Part shown: positions 49,035-57,772 of the stretch, one piece after another
Layout of the letters: each line of letters begins with the position of its first letter
Position numbering within the stretch: position 1 is the first letter of the stretch
The notes under the pieces: generated by a model
The model's database searches: none
What the model was told of the DNA's origin: nothing
The model's input: the letters and a program-made list of their open reading frames with translations, nothing else
Program-made: the position numbers and the translations under genes
Assembly (NCBI GenBank): GCA_015068525.1
Contig: SVKJ01000002.1
Coordinates: 62,001 to 126,000, forward strand
Length of the DNA stretch: 64,000 nt
DNA from: Oscillospiraceae bacterium
GTDB lineage: Bacteria; Bacillota; Clostridia; UMGS1840; HGM11507
Reading direction: 5' to 3'

Positions 49035-49603
49035 TTTAACCATCCTTTCATAAGACTTTCGGCATCTTTTTTAAGAGCCTCAATGTCTTTTGATTCTATA
49101 ATACAAGTTGCGTATTTCTTATAATCTTTTTCCTGCCTTTTAAGTCTTCCTTTTGCAGTATCTTCTGATATATTATCCCTTTTAAGTATACGTTTAAGAA
49201 GTGTTTTATAAGGTGTGTCAAAAAATATTACTTCATCGCACAGGTTTATTATTTCCATATCGCATAAAAGCGCACAGTCAATAACCGTAACTTTTTTATC
49301 TGATTTTTTTATTTCATTTTTAATTTTCTTTTCAATTTCCAAAAAAGTTATACTGTTTAAAAGATTAAGACTTTCTTCAGATTTAAAAACCGTATCTCCG
49401 AGTTTTTTCCTGTTAAGACTTCCGTCAGAAAGAAGATATTCTTCCCCGAACACTTTGACAACTTTCTTAAGTGCACTGCTTCCTTTTTTCAAAAGATTTT
49501 TTCCGATTTCATCTGCATCGATTATATATGCTCCCAAGTCTTTAAGCATCAGAGCAAATGTAGATTTTCCACTTCCCGAATACCCCATAAGTCCTACTAT
49601 CAT
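49031..49603 (-). CDS. coaE: Dephospho-CoA kinase
   Basis: Last step of coenzyme A synthesis, phosphorylating dephospho-CoA. It is 190 residues. The P-loop is MIVGLMGYSGSGKSTFALML. Next come DADEIGKNLLKKGSSALKKV and FLEIEKKIKNEI, with the middle VIDCALLCDMEIINLCDEVIF and the lid RILKRDNISEDTAKGRLKRQ. The length fits. It is first in a coaE-peptidase-era unit with tight overlaps. Sequence around the lid is normal. Confidence 0.94.
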   Translation of the reverse strand: MIVGLMGYSGSGKSTFALMLKDLGAYIIDADEIGKNLLKKGSSALKKVVKVFGEEYLLSDGSLNRKKLGDTVFKSEESLNLLNSITFLEIEKKIKNEIKKSDKKVTVIDCALLCDMEIINLCDEVIFFDTPYKTLLKRILKRDNISEDTAKGRLKRQEKDYKKYATCIIESKDIEALKKDAESLMKGWLK

Positions 49604-49776
49604 AATAACCTCCGGTTATTAAAATTATCAGTTTGAATTTATTATACAATATTATACAATATATTCCTTATAATTTCAAATATTATTTACAGTTTTTTAT
49701 ATTAAAATATATTGAAATTGACTTTGTTTTGTAGTATAATCAATATGATATAATGTAAATTGTTAAGGAGTGGAAA

Positions 49777-50517
49777 ATTATTATTAAATTTATACTGGTT
49801 TTTATATTTTTTTATATTATTTTCAATATTATTCCCAAGTACAAATATCTTTATGTGATGAAGGGGACAAACCTTATTTCAGAAGGCAAAGTTAAAGAAG
49901 GGCTTTTGCTTTTTGAAAAGGGTATAGAAAGTAATAAAGTCGATTATATGACAAAGATAAGATACGCATTTTTGGAACTTAAATTCGGAGATATTAAAAA
50001 AGCAAAAAGAACGATTTTAAGAATACTTTCAGAAAAAATTCCAAACGCGACAAGATACGAGGCAAAAGCAGTATTTGCAATAATTCTTTTTAAAGAGGGA
50101 GAACTTGAAGACGCGAAAGAAACAATGCTTTCGGTATATGAGAACTATAAAAATACCAATATGTACTGCACACTCGGTTATTTATTCAACATTTTGGAAA
50201 CTCCTGAAAACGCAGTTAAGTTTAATAAAGAAGCGTATGAATATAATAAGGACCATGCAGTTATTTTAGACAATTTAGGCCAGGCTTATTATTTACTTAA
50301 AGAAAACAAAAAAGCGAAAGAAATTTACGAAGAGGTAATGGAAAAAGATCCTAAGTTTCCCGAAGCATATTACAATTTTGGACTTGTGCTTTTAGAAGAA
50401 GGGGACAAGGTCAGGGCGAAAACAATGTTTGAAGAAGCACTTACAAAGCCTTTTCACAATTTAACAACTGTTACAAAAGAAGAAATAGAAACTAAACTGG
50501 CATCTTGTAATATTTAA
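49777..50517 (+). CDS. Membrane-anchored TPR protein, apparent ATT start
   Basis: From the first ATG/GTG (49855) the protein would have 220 residues and no good ribosome site. Reading upstream in frame to ATT at 49777 adds a clear membrane helix (IIIKFILVFIFFYIIFNIIP) and places AAGGAG 6 nt before the ATT, with a stop further upstream at 49756-49758. So initiation at ATT (246 residues) is likely. The rest consists of TPR repeats (for example ISEGKVKEGLLLFEKGIESN, DNLGQAYYLLKENKKAKEIY, AYYNFGLVLLEEGDKVRAKT). It is probably a cytoplasmic-facing scaffold; the partner is unknown. It is divergent from coaE. Confidence 0.75.
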   Translation: MIIKFILVFIFFYIIFNIIPKYKYLYVMKGTNLISEGKVKEGLLLFEKGIESNKVDYMTKIRYAFLELKFGDIKKAKRTILRILSEKIPNATRYEAKAVFAIILFKEGELEDAKETMLSVYENYKNTNMYCTLGYLFNILETPENAVKFNKEAYEYNKDHAVILDNLGQAYYLLKENKKAKEIYEEVMEKDPKFPEAYYNFGLVLLEEGDKVRAKTMFEEALTKPFHNLTTVTKEEIETKLASCNI

Positions 50518-50598
50518 AAAAGAGATTTTTCGGCATTGCCTGGTGAGTAAAGTTTAAGATATTACAGGATACAAGACCAAATATAAAGGGGAATTTAC

Positions 50599-53500
50599 AT
50601 GAGCATTTCAAGAGTTTATTCAGAAAAGAAAAAGGGATTTGATGTTGAAGCATCATCACTTTTTAAAGACATTAAGGAAAATTTATCAATTGACAGCCTT
50701 TTGGAGTTAAGAATACTGGTAAGATATGATATATCATCCTTAAGTTCGGAAACATTAAAAAAGGCAAAGACTACTATTTTATCCGAACCTCAGGTTGACA
50801 ATGTTTATGACAGTGTTGACTTATCAGGTTATAATGTTTTTGCGACTGAACTTTTACCGGGTCAGTTTGACCAGAGAGCCGATTCAGCTGCACAGTGTAT
50901 TCAGATTTTAACAGCAGGTGAAAAGCCACAGGTAAGAGCGGCAAAAGTTTATGCTATAAACAAAGAAGTATCAGATGAAGATATCAAAAGAATTAAAAAA
51001 TATATTATAAACCCTATCGAATCAAGAGAAGCGTCACTTGACATTCCTGAAACTCTTGATATGGAACTTCCTGAACCTGAGCCTGTTATAACAGTTGAAG
51101 GGTTTATAGAACTTGATGAAATAAGTCTTAAAAAATTCCTTGATGAAAATGGTTTTGCATTTGACTTGTCAGATATTAAATTCTGCCAGAATTACTTTAA
51201 GAATGAAGAAAAGAGAAATCCTACAGTTACCGAACTTAAAATGATAGATACATACTGGTCCGACCACTGCAGGCACACAACATTCGCAACCGAACTTAAA
51301 AATGTTGAAATTTATGATAAAGTTGTTAAATCAGCCTTTGATAAATACTTAAGCGTAAGAGAAGAAGTATATAAAGATAAAAAAGCCAAAGATATGTGCT
51401 TTATGGATATTGCAACTATTGCAACTAAAGACTTAAAGAAAAAAGGAGTATTAAAAAACCTTGACGAGTCGGAAGAAATAAACGCATGTTCAATTGAAGT
51501 GCCTGTTGATGTTGACGGCAAAATCGAAGAGTGGCTTGTTATGTTCAAAAACGAAACTCACAATCACCCTACTGAAATTGAGCCATTCGGCGGTGCTGCA
51601 ACCTGTCTGGGCGGAGCAATAAGGGATCCATTGTCAGGACGTTCTTATGTATATCAGGCAATGAGAGTCACAGGAAGCGGTGACCCGAGAGTTCCGATTA
51701 GCCAAACACTTCCGGGCAAACTTCCTCAAAGAAAAATTTCAAAAACTGCAGCAGCAGGTTATTCGTCATACGGTAACCAGATTGGTCTTGCAACAGGTCT
51801 GGTAAGGGAAATTTATGATGAATCATATAAAGCAAAAAGATTAGAAATCGGTGCAGTTGTAGGTGCAGCGCCAAAGAGCAATGTTATAAGAGAAGTGCCT
51901 GAGCCGGGTGATGTTGTAATTTTACTTGGCGGAAGAACAGGAAGAGATGGTTGCGGAGGTGCAACAGGCTCATCAAAAGCGCACACTGATAAATCTTTAG
52001 AAAACTGCGGAGCAGAAGTTCAAAAAGGTAATCCGCCTGAAGAAAGAAAACTTCAAAGACTGTTCAGAAACCCTGAAGTTACAAGACTTATAAGAAGATG
52101 TAATGACTTTGGTGCAGGCGGTGTATCTGTTGCAATCGGAGAACTTGCTGACGGTTTACACATAAATCTTGATAAAGTGCCTAAAAAATATGCAGGTCTT
52201 GACGGAACTGAACTTGCGATTTCCGAATCTCAGGAAAGAATGGCAGTTGTTGTAAGAGAATGTGATAAAGAAAAAATGATAGAAGAAGCCGGCAAAGAAA
52301 ATATCGAAGCAACAGTTGTTGCTACCGTTACCGAAGAAAAGAGATTAAAACTTTACTGGCAGGACGTTAAAATCGTTGATATTTCAAGAGAATTTTTAAA
52401 TTCCAACGGCGGAAGACGTGAAACAGATGTTCTGATTAAAGAAAACACAAGTAATGACATATTTGACTCATTTAAATTTGAAAACGAAAAAACCTACGAA
52501 GAAAAATTCGTTTCACTTTTATCCGACCTTAATGTATGTATGCAAAAAGGTTTAGGAGAAATGTTTGACTCAACAATCGGCGCAGGAACAGTTTTAATGC
52601 CGTTTGGCGGAAAATATGAGTTAACACCTACAGAATCAATGGCTGCAAAAATTCCACTTATTTCGGGAGAAACTAAAACTGCAACCGTTATGTCTTACGG
52701 GTTTGATAATAAGATGGCTAAAAAGAGTCCGTTCTACAGCGGTATCTATGCTATTATCCATTCAATCGCAAGAGTTGTAGCAACAGGTTGTGATATTTCA
52801 AAAGTTTATCTGACACTTCAGGAATACTTTAAGAAACTGGGGAATGATAAGGAAAGATGGGGAGAGCCAATGCAGGCGCTTCTTGGTGCTTTTTATGCTC
52901 AGGAAAGTTTGAAGATTGCGGCAATCGGAGGAAAAGACTCAATGAGTGGTTCGTTTAACGATATGGATGTTGTTCCTACACTCGTATCTTTTGCGATTTC
53001 CCCTGCTTCTACTGATGAAATAATCTCTCCTGAATTTAAGAAAACCGACTCAAAAGTTATCTTAATTGAAAATAAGAAGGACGGATTTTTACCTGATTTT
53101 GAAAACTTTACAGATATAAGTAAAAAAGTTTACAAACTTATAAAGGCTAAAAAAGTATATTCTGCTTATGCTGTTCCTATGGGCGGTGTTGCAGAAGCAG
53201 TGCTTAAAATGTGCTTTGGTAATAAAATCGGCTTTGAATTTAAGAATGATACCGATTTATTCAAAGCAGATTACGGCTCATATATTATCGAAGTTTCCAA
53301 AGATACTGAAGTTGGCGGAATTTTACTTGGTTATACCACTTCCGATAACTTCGTTACAATCGGTAATGAAAAAATAAGTCTTGAAAAACTTATTGATGCT
53401 TTTGTAAATCCGCTTGAAAGCGTTTACAAAACTGCAAAAGAAATAGAATTAAAAGAAATAAACATTCCGCTTTATGAAAAGAAGGAAATAATCTCACCTA

Positions 53501-54312
53501 AAATCAAAGTTGCAAAACCTAAAGTTGTAGTACCTGTATTCCCTGGTACAAACTGTGAATATGATACCAAAAAAGTATTTGAAAAAGCGGGAGCAGAGGT
53601 AGAGGTTATAGTATTTAAAAACTTAAAACCAACCGATGTTTTAGAATCTTCTAAAAAACTTGCTTCTTCTATTAAAGATGCGCAGATAGTAATGATTCCT
53701 GGTGGTTTCTCAGGCGGTGACGAGCCTGACGGTTCAGGAAAATTCATTGCAACAGCACTTAGAAACGAACTTGTAAAAGAAGCCTTAAGGGATATGTTAT
53801 ATAACCGTGACGGGCTTATGCTTGGTATCTGTAACGGTTTCCAGGCACTTATAAAACTTGGTCTTGTTCCTTACGGCGATGTAATTGATACTTCTGATAC
53901 TTGTCCAACGCTAACTTATAACACTATCGGACGTCATATATCCACTATGGCAGATATAAAAGTTATGTCAAATAAATCTCCTTGGTTTAACAATGTTAAG
54001 CCGGGCGAAATATATAAAGTTCCATTGTCACACGGCGAAGGAAGATTTATCGTTTCTGACTTACATATGGAAGAACTTGTTAAATGCGGTCAGATTGCTA
54101 CCTGCTATGTTGATAAAGACGGTAACCCTACTTACGATAAGTATGCTAACCCTAACGGCTCTAACTTTGCAGTTGAAGGTATAACAAGTAAAGACGGAAG
54201 AATTTTAGGTAAAATGGGTCACGCAGAAAGAATAGGGGATAACCTTTATAAGAATATTGACGGTAACTTTGATATGAAACTGTTTGAAGCAGGTGTATCA
54301 TATTTTAAATAG
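50599..54312 (+). CDS. purL: Phosphoribosylformylglycinamidine synthase (long form)
   Basis: Fourth step of purine synthesis in a single 1237-residue chain. The N-terminal PurS-like part comes first. The first AIRS-like half contains YWSDHCRHTTF, KNETHNHPTEIEPFGGAATC and GRDGCGGATGSSKA, and the second half has AIGGKDSMSGSFNDMDVVPT. The C-terminal glutaminase (about residues 975-1237) has PVFPGTNCEYDT, IPGGFSGGDEPDG, the nucleophile in MLGICNGFQALI, and SHGEGRF. All catalytic motifs are present. No other pur gene is nearby. AAGGGG precedes the ATG. ahcY begins 13 nt downstream. Confidence 0.97.
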   Translation: MSISRVYSEKKKGFDVEASSLFKDIKENLSIDSLLELRILVRYDISSLSSETLKKAKTTILSEPQVDNVYDSVDLSGYNVFATELLPGQFDQRADSAAQCIQILTAGEKPQVRAAKVYAINKEVSDEDIKRIKKYIINPIESREASLDIPETLDMELPEPEPVITVEGFIELDEISLKKFLDENGFAFDLSDIKFCQNYFKNEEKRNPTVTELKMIDTYWSDHCRHTTFATELKNVEIYDKVVKSAFDKYLSVREEVYKDKKAKDMCFMDIATIATKDLKKKGVLKNLDESEEINACSIEVPVDVDGKIEEWLVMFKNETHNHPTEIEPFGGAATCLGGAIRDPLSGRSYVYQAMRVTGSGDPRVPISQTLPGKLPQRKISKTAAAGYSSYGNQIGLATGLVREIYDESYKAKRLEIGAVVGAAPKSNVIREVPEPGDVVILLGGRTGRDGCGGATGSSKAHTDKSLENCGAEVQKGNPPEERKLQRLFRNPEVTRLIRRCNDFGAGGVSVAIGELADGLHINLDKVPKKYAGLDGTELAISESQERMAVVVRECDKEKMIEEAGKENIEATVVATVTEEKRLKLYWQDVKIVDISREFLNSNGGRRETDVLIKENTSNDIFDSFKFENEKTYEEKFVSLLSDLNVCMQKGLGEMFDSTIGAGTVLMPFGGKYELTPTESMAAKIPLISGETKTATVMSYGFDNKMAKKSPFYSGIYAIIHSIARVVATGCDISKVYLTLQEYFKKLGNDKERWGEPMQALLGAFYAQESLKIAAIGGKDSMSGSFNDMDVVPTLVSFAISPASTDEIISPEFKKTDSKVILIENKKDGFLPDFENFTDISKKVYKLIKAKKVYSAYAVPMGGVAEAVLKMCFGNKIGFEFKNDTDLFKADYGSYIIEVSKDTEVGGILLGYTTSDNFVTIGNEKISLEKLIDAFVNPLESVYKTAKEIELKEINIPLYEKKEIISPKIKVAKPKVVVPVFPGTNCEYDTKKVFEKAGAEVEVIVFKNLKPTDVLESSKKLASSIKDAQIVMIPGGFSGGDEPDGSGKFIATALRNELVKEALRDMLYNRDGLMLGICNGFQALIKLGLVPYGDVIDTSDTCPTLTYNTIGRHISTMADIKVMSNKSPWFNNVKPGEIYKVPLSHGEGRFIVSDLHMEELVKCGQIATCYVDKDGNPTYDKYANPNGSNFAVEGITSKDGRILGKMGHAERIGDNLYKNIDGNFDMKLFEAGVSYFK

Positions 54313-54325
54313 GAGTGGTTTATTT

Positions 54326-55549
54326 ATGGTAAACAGCGGGAAAAACAAAATAGAATGGGTATCACGAAATATGCCTATTTTAAATACAATTAAAGAAGAT
54401 TTTGAAAAGACTAAACCGTTTCTTGGTAAGAAAATTACAATTTGTATTCACTTAGAAGCAAAAACTGCTTACTTCGCAACTGTTTTAAAAGCAGGCGGGG
54501 CAGAAGTTACTGCAACAGGCTGTAACCCATTGTCAACACAGGACGATGTTGCCGCTGCCTTAAGAGAAGTTTACGGAATTACCGTTTACGGAAAGCATGG
54601 AGAAACGGAAGAAGAGTATTTTAACGATTTAAGGAATGCGCTTTCCAATAATCCTGACATTATTATGGATGACGGGGGCGATTTAACCAACCTTATCCAC
54701 TCGGAATATCCCGAACTTATTAAAACTCTTCAGGGCGGAACAGAAGAAACAACAACGGGAATATTAAGATTAAAAGCAAGAGAGAGAGCAGGGGAACTTA
54801 AATTCCCTGTTATCTCTGCCAATGATGCATACTGCAAATATCTTTTTGATAACAGATATGGTACAGGTCAGTCAGTATGGGACGGAATTAACCGAACAAC
54901 TAACCTTATTGTCAGCAGTAAATATGTTGTTGTGGCAGGGTATGGCTGGTGCGGAAAAGGTACTGCTATGCGTGCAAAAGGTCTTGGTGCGAAAGTAATC
55001 GTCTGCGAGGTTGACCCTATAAAAGCAGTTGAAGCGGTTATGGACGGATTTTCCGTTATGTCTATGGAAGAAGCATCAAAAGTCGGCGATATATTTGTTA
55101 CTGTAACAGGTTGCAAAGATGTTATTACAAAAAAACATCTTCTTAATATGAAAGACGGTGTTATTTTAGCAAATGCAGGGCATTTTGATGTTGAAATAAA
55201 CAAAAATGATTTAATGGAAATATCAGATGAAAAGAAAGTTGTAAGAAATAATATTGAAGGTTATTTCGGAAAAGACGGTAAGATCAGAAACTTACTTGCA
55301 GAGGGAAGACTTGTTAATCTTGCCGCAGGTGACGGTCACCCTGCAGAAATTATGGATATGAGTTTTTCTATTCAGGCTTTAAGTTTAAAATATATAAACG
55401 AAAACTACAAAAATATGGAAAATAAGGTATATAATGTGCCTGATGTTTTGGATAAATATGTTGCAAATATAAAACTTAAATCTTTGGGAGTATCTATTGA
55501 TACTTTATCTAAAGAACAGGAAGAATATATAAATAATTATATGGAGTAA
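54326..55549 (+). CDS. ahcY: Adenosylhomocysteinase
   Basis: Cleaves S-adenosylhomocysteine to adenosine and homocysteine, 407 residues from the ATG at 54326 (AGGAGTGG upstream). Substrate-site and NAD motifs are visible: CIHLEAKTAYFATVLKAGGA, NPLSTQDDVAAAL, DDGGDL, EETTTGILRL, FPVISANDAYCKYLFDNRYG, and the NAD loop VVVAGYGWCGKGTAMRAKGLG. The C terminus lacks the KPxxYRY tail of eukaryotic forms, as expected for this shorter bacterial/archaeal type. It is followed 4 nt later by an SAH/MTA deaminase-like gene, so both probably dispose of SAH. Confidence 0.94.
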   Translation: MVNSGKNKIEWVSRNMPILNTIKEDFEKTKPFLGKKITICIHLEAKTAYFATVLKAGGAEVTATGCNPLSTQDDVAAALREVYGITVYGKHGETEEEYFNDLRNALSNNPDIIMDDGGDLTNLIHSEYPELIKTLQGGTEETTTGILRLKARERAGELKFPVISANDAYCKYLFDNRYGTGQSVWDGINRTTNLIVSSKYVVVAGYGWCGKGTAMRAKGLGAKVIVCEVDPIKAVEAVMDGFSVMSMEEASKVGDIFVTVTGCKDVITKKHLLNMKDGVILANAGHFDVEINKNDLMEISDEKKVVRNNIEGYFGKDGKIRNLLAEGRLVNLAAGDGHPAEIMDMSFSIQALSLKYINENYKNMENKVYNVPDVLDKYVANIKLKSLGVSIDTLSKEQEEYINNYME

Positions 55550-55553
55550 TAAT

Positions 55554-56840
55554 ATGAATATTCTTTTAAAAAACGCATATATTATAACTCTTGATGATGA
55601 GAAGATAATTGAAAACGGATATCTTGGGACAAACGGTAAAAAAATCTCATATATAGGGGATAAACTTCCCGATGAAAGTAAGTATGACTATGTTTTAGAT
55701 TTAAAAGGGAAAACTGTTATGCCCTCTTTTTCGAATGCTCATTGTCACACAGCGATGACAATTCTCAGGAGTTATTCAGAGGGGTATCCTCTTCAGAGAT
55801 GGCTTAATGAGAAGATTTTTCCTATTGAAGATAAACTTTCGGGAAATGAAATTTACTGGGGCACAATGCTTGGGATTGCAGAACTTTTAAAATTCGGGAC
55901 AACTTTAGTAAATGACTGCTACTATTTTATGGAAGATGCCGTAAGAGCATATCGTGAAACAGGAATGAATGCCAACGTTTCAAGATGCGTTATGAACTTT
56001 GAAGAAAAGGACGATTATTCTTCCGACTATCGTATGAAAGAATGTATTGAACTTTATAAAAATTACAATGGTATTGATGACGATTTAATAAGAGTTGAAA
56101 TGTTTCCTCATGCAGTTTATACCTGTTCATACAATTATTTAAAATATACGGCAGAAATTTCCCAAAAATATAATATGCCGATAACCTCACACTTATCGGA
56201 AAATGCACAGGAAGTTTCAGACTGTATTAAAAAATACGGAAAAACTCCTGTGGAAATTTATGAGGAAACAGGGCTTCTTTCCGATACAACATTAATGGCT
56301 CATTGTGTTCACTTAAATGATAATGATATTAAACTTTTAAAAGGTCACTATGTTGCACATAATCCTAAGAGTAATTTAAAACTCGGAAGCGGAATTTGTG
56401 ACATATATAAGTACCAGCAAAACGGAATAAACATTGCAATCGGAACTGACGGAGCGTCAAGTAACAATAACCTTAATATGTTATCCGAGTTAAACTATGC
56501 TGCACTTTTAATGTGTAATAAAAATTCCGATCCATCTTATGTGTCCCCTTATGAAATATTAAAAATGGCAACCTTAAACGGTGCAAAAGCCATGCGAAGA
56601 GAAAATAAGGGAATGTTAAAAGAAGGATATGATGCCGATTTTATCATTTTAAATACTGATGAAATTTATCATCTGCCAAACCATAATGTTATAAATAATA
56701 TTGTCTATGCGTCATGCGGTACGGAGGTTGAAACAACAGTATCGGGCGGTAAAATTCTTTACCATAAAGGCGAATATAAAACTATTGACATTGAAAGAGT
56801 AAAATCGGAAATACTAAAAATAAAAGAGAAAATTTTTTAA
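55554..56840 (+). CDS. mtaD: SAH/MTA deaminase-like amidohydrolase
   Basis: 428-residue metal-dependent hydrolase of the 5-methylthioadenosine/S-adenosylhomocysteine deaminase group. Metal motif MPSFSNAHCHTAMTILRSYS gives the HxH pair. Later ligands are in MPITSHLSENAQEV, LMAHCVHLNDNDI and IGTDGASSNNNLNML. The substrate loop around YPLQRWLNEKIFP is typical. The deaminase forms S-inosylhomocysteine from SAH or acts on related adenosines. It begins 4 nt after ahcY. In some organisms the two enzymes form one route, SAH to S-inosylhomocysteine to homocysteine, a possibility here. Confidence 0.88.
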   Translation: MNILLKNAYIITLDDEKIIENGYLGTNGKKISYIGDKLPDESKYDYVLDLKGKTVMPSFSNAHCHTAMTILRSYSEGYPLQRWLNEKIFPIEDKLSGNEIYWGTMLGIAELLKFGTTLVNDCYYFMEDAVRAYRETGMNANVSRCVMNFEEKDDYSSDYRMKECIELYKNYNGIDDDLIRVEMFPHAVYTCSYNYLKYTAEISQKYNMPITSHLSENAQEVSDCIKKYGKTPVEIYEETGLLSDTTLMAHCVHLNDNDIKLLKGHYVAHNPKSNLKLGSGICDIYKYQQNGINIAIGTDGASSNNNLNMLSELNYAALLMCNKNSDPSYVSPYEILKMATLNGAKAMRRENKGMLKEGYDADFIILNTDEIYHLPNHNVINNIVYASCGTEVETTVSGGKILYHKGEYKTIDIERVKSEILKIKEKIF

Positions 56841-56857
56841 ATTTGAAAAAATTAATT

Positions 56858-57073
56858 TAATTAGGAATTAGGAATTAGGAATGAGGAATAAAGGTATAAA
56901 TTACTGGCGTAATTTATGGAATTGATGGGAAATCTTCGATTTCAAATAATTCCTGATTATATAAGAAATATAAAAAACGTTTATGGGATTGAATGAAAAA
57001 AATTAACAGTGCAAAAAGGCTGAATAGCATCTTTTTGCATTCCTCCATTCCTAATTCCTAATTCCTAATTAAC
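56858..57073. repeat. Miniature inverted-repeat element (AATTAGGAATTAGGAATGAGG ends)
   Basis: A ~216-bp unit: left end TTAATTAGGAATTAGGAATT, right end TAATTCCTAATTCCTAATTA, forming ~30-bp inverted repeats with few mismatches and TTAA at both extremes. Inside are the core GGTATAAATTAC-TGGC-GTAATTTATGGAATT and GGGAAATCTTCGATTTC. No ORF is present; it would not code for its own mobility. It fills the gap between mtaD and the Nudix gene. Confidence 0.75.
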
Positions 57074-57133
57074 AAAGGTTTAGAATTTTAAAAAATTATT
57101 TTTCAATTTAAAACTTTAAGGGGGGGGAACAAA

Positions 57134-57721
57134 ATGCTTGAGAAGTTTGTAGAAAACGAATATATTGAACTTTCAAATGAATATAATAAAAACGCTCAGG
57201 TAAAAAAAGTTTCCCTTGAGTTTGAAAGCGAAAAATATTTTTATGATTTTAAAAAGACACTTGAAACTGACAGACGCGGAGAGGTTGGATTTTTAACAAG
57301 AAGAAAAAACGGCAAGTTCATTGTTATAAGGAGTAAAAAGTACCCCAAAGGTGCTTTTCGTATTCCCACAGGCGGAATAGATTTTTCTGAAAGCGCTATC
57401 CACGCATTACATAGAGAGGTCAAAGAAGAACTTGGCATTTTATTTGATATTGATAAATTCTTAGGAATTATTGAATATAATTTCCATTATAAAGATGATA
57501 TAGTAAAATTTTATTCATATCTGTTTGTAATAAATGAAATTTCAGGAGAACTTATAAAAGATGCAACAGAGGACGAAATAGCAGACTACTTGGAAGTTGA
57601 TGCTGATGGCCTTTTGGAACTTGCTGAAACACTTAACTCAATTTCAGGAGGCTGGCGTGACTGGGCGCATTTCCGATTAGAACTTATTGAATTTTATTTA
57701 TCATATTTTCGGGAATTTTAA
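57134..57721 (+). CDS. Nudix hydrolase
   Basis: 195 residues. The Nudix box is GGIDFSESAIHALHREVKEELGI (family pattern G-x5-E-x7-REUxEExGU), preceded by YPKGAFRIPT. The N-terminal ~50 residues form an extra segment before the fold, and the C terminus SGGWRDWAHFRLELIEF is well conserved within a Clostridia group I cannot name. It hydrolyses a nucleoside diphosphate linked to X; the substrate is unknown. A string of eight G (AAGGGGGGGG) serves as ribosome site. It is followed by the VanW gene 51 nt later. Confidence 0.88.
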   Translation: MLEKFVENEYIELSNEYNKNAQVKKVSLEFESEKYFYDFKKTLETDRRGEVGFLTRRKNGKFIVIRSKKYPKGAFRIPTGGIDFSESAIHALHREVKEELGILFDIDKFLGIIEYNFHYKDDIVKFYSYLFVINEISGELIKDATEDEIADYLEVDADGLLELAETLNSISGGWRDWAHFRLELIEFYLSYFREF

Positions 57722-57772
57722 CCTTTATTTATCAAAAATTTATAATTTAAAAACGCTATTGGAGAATACAAT

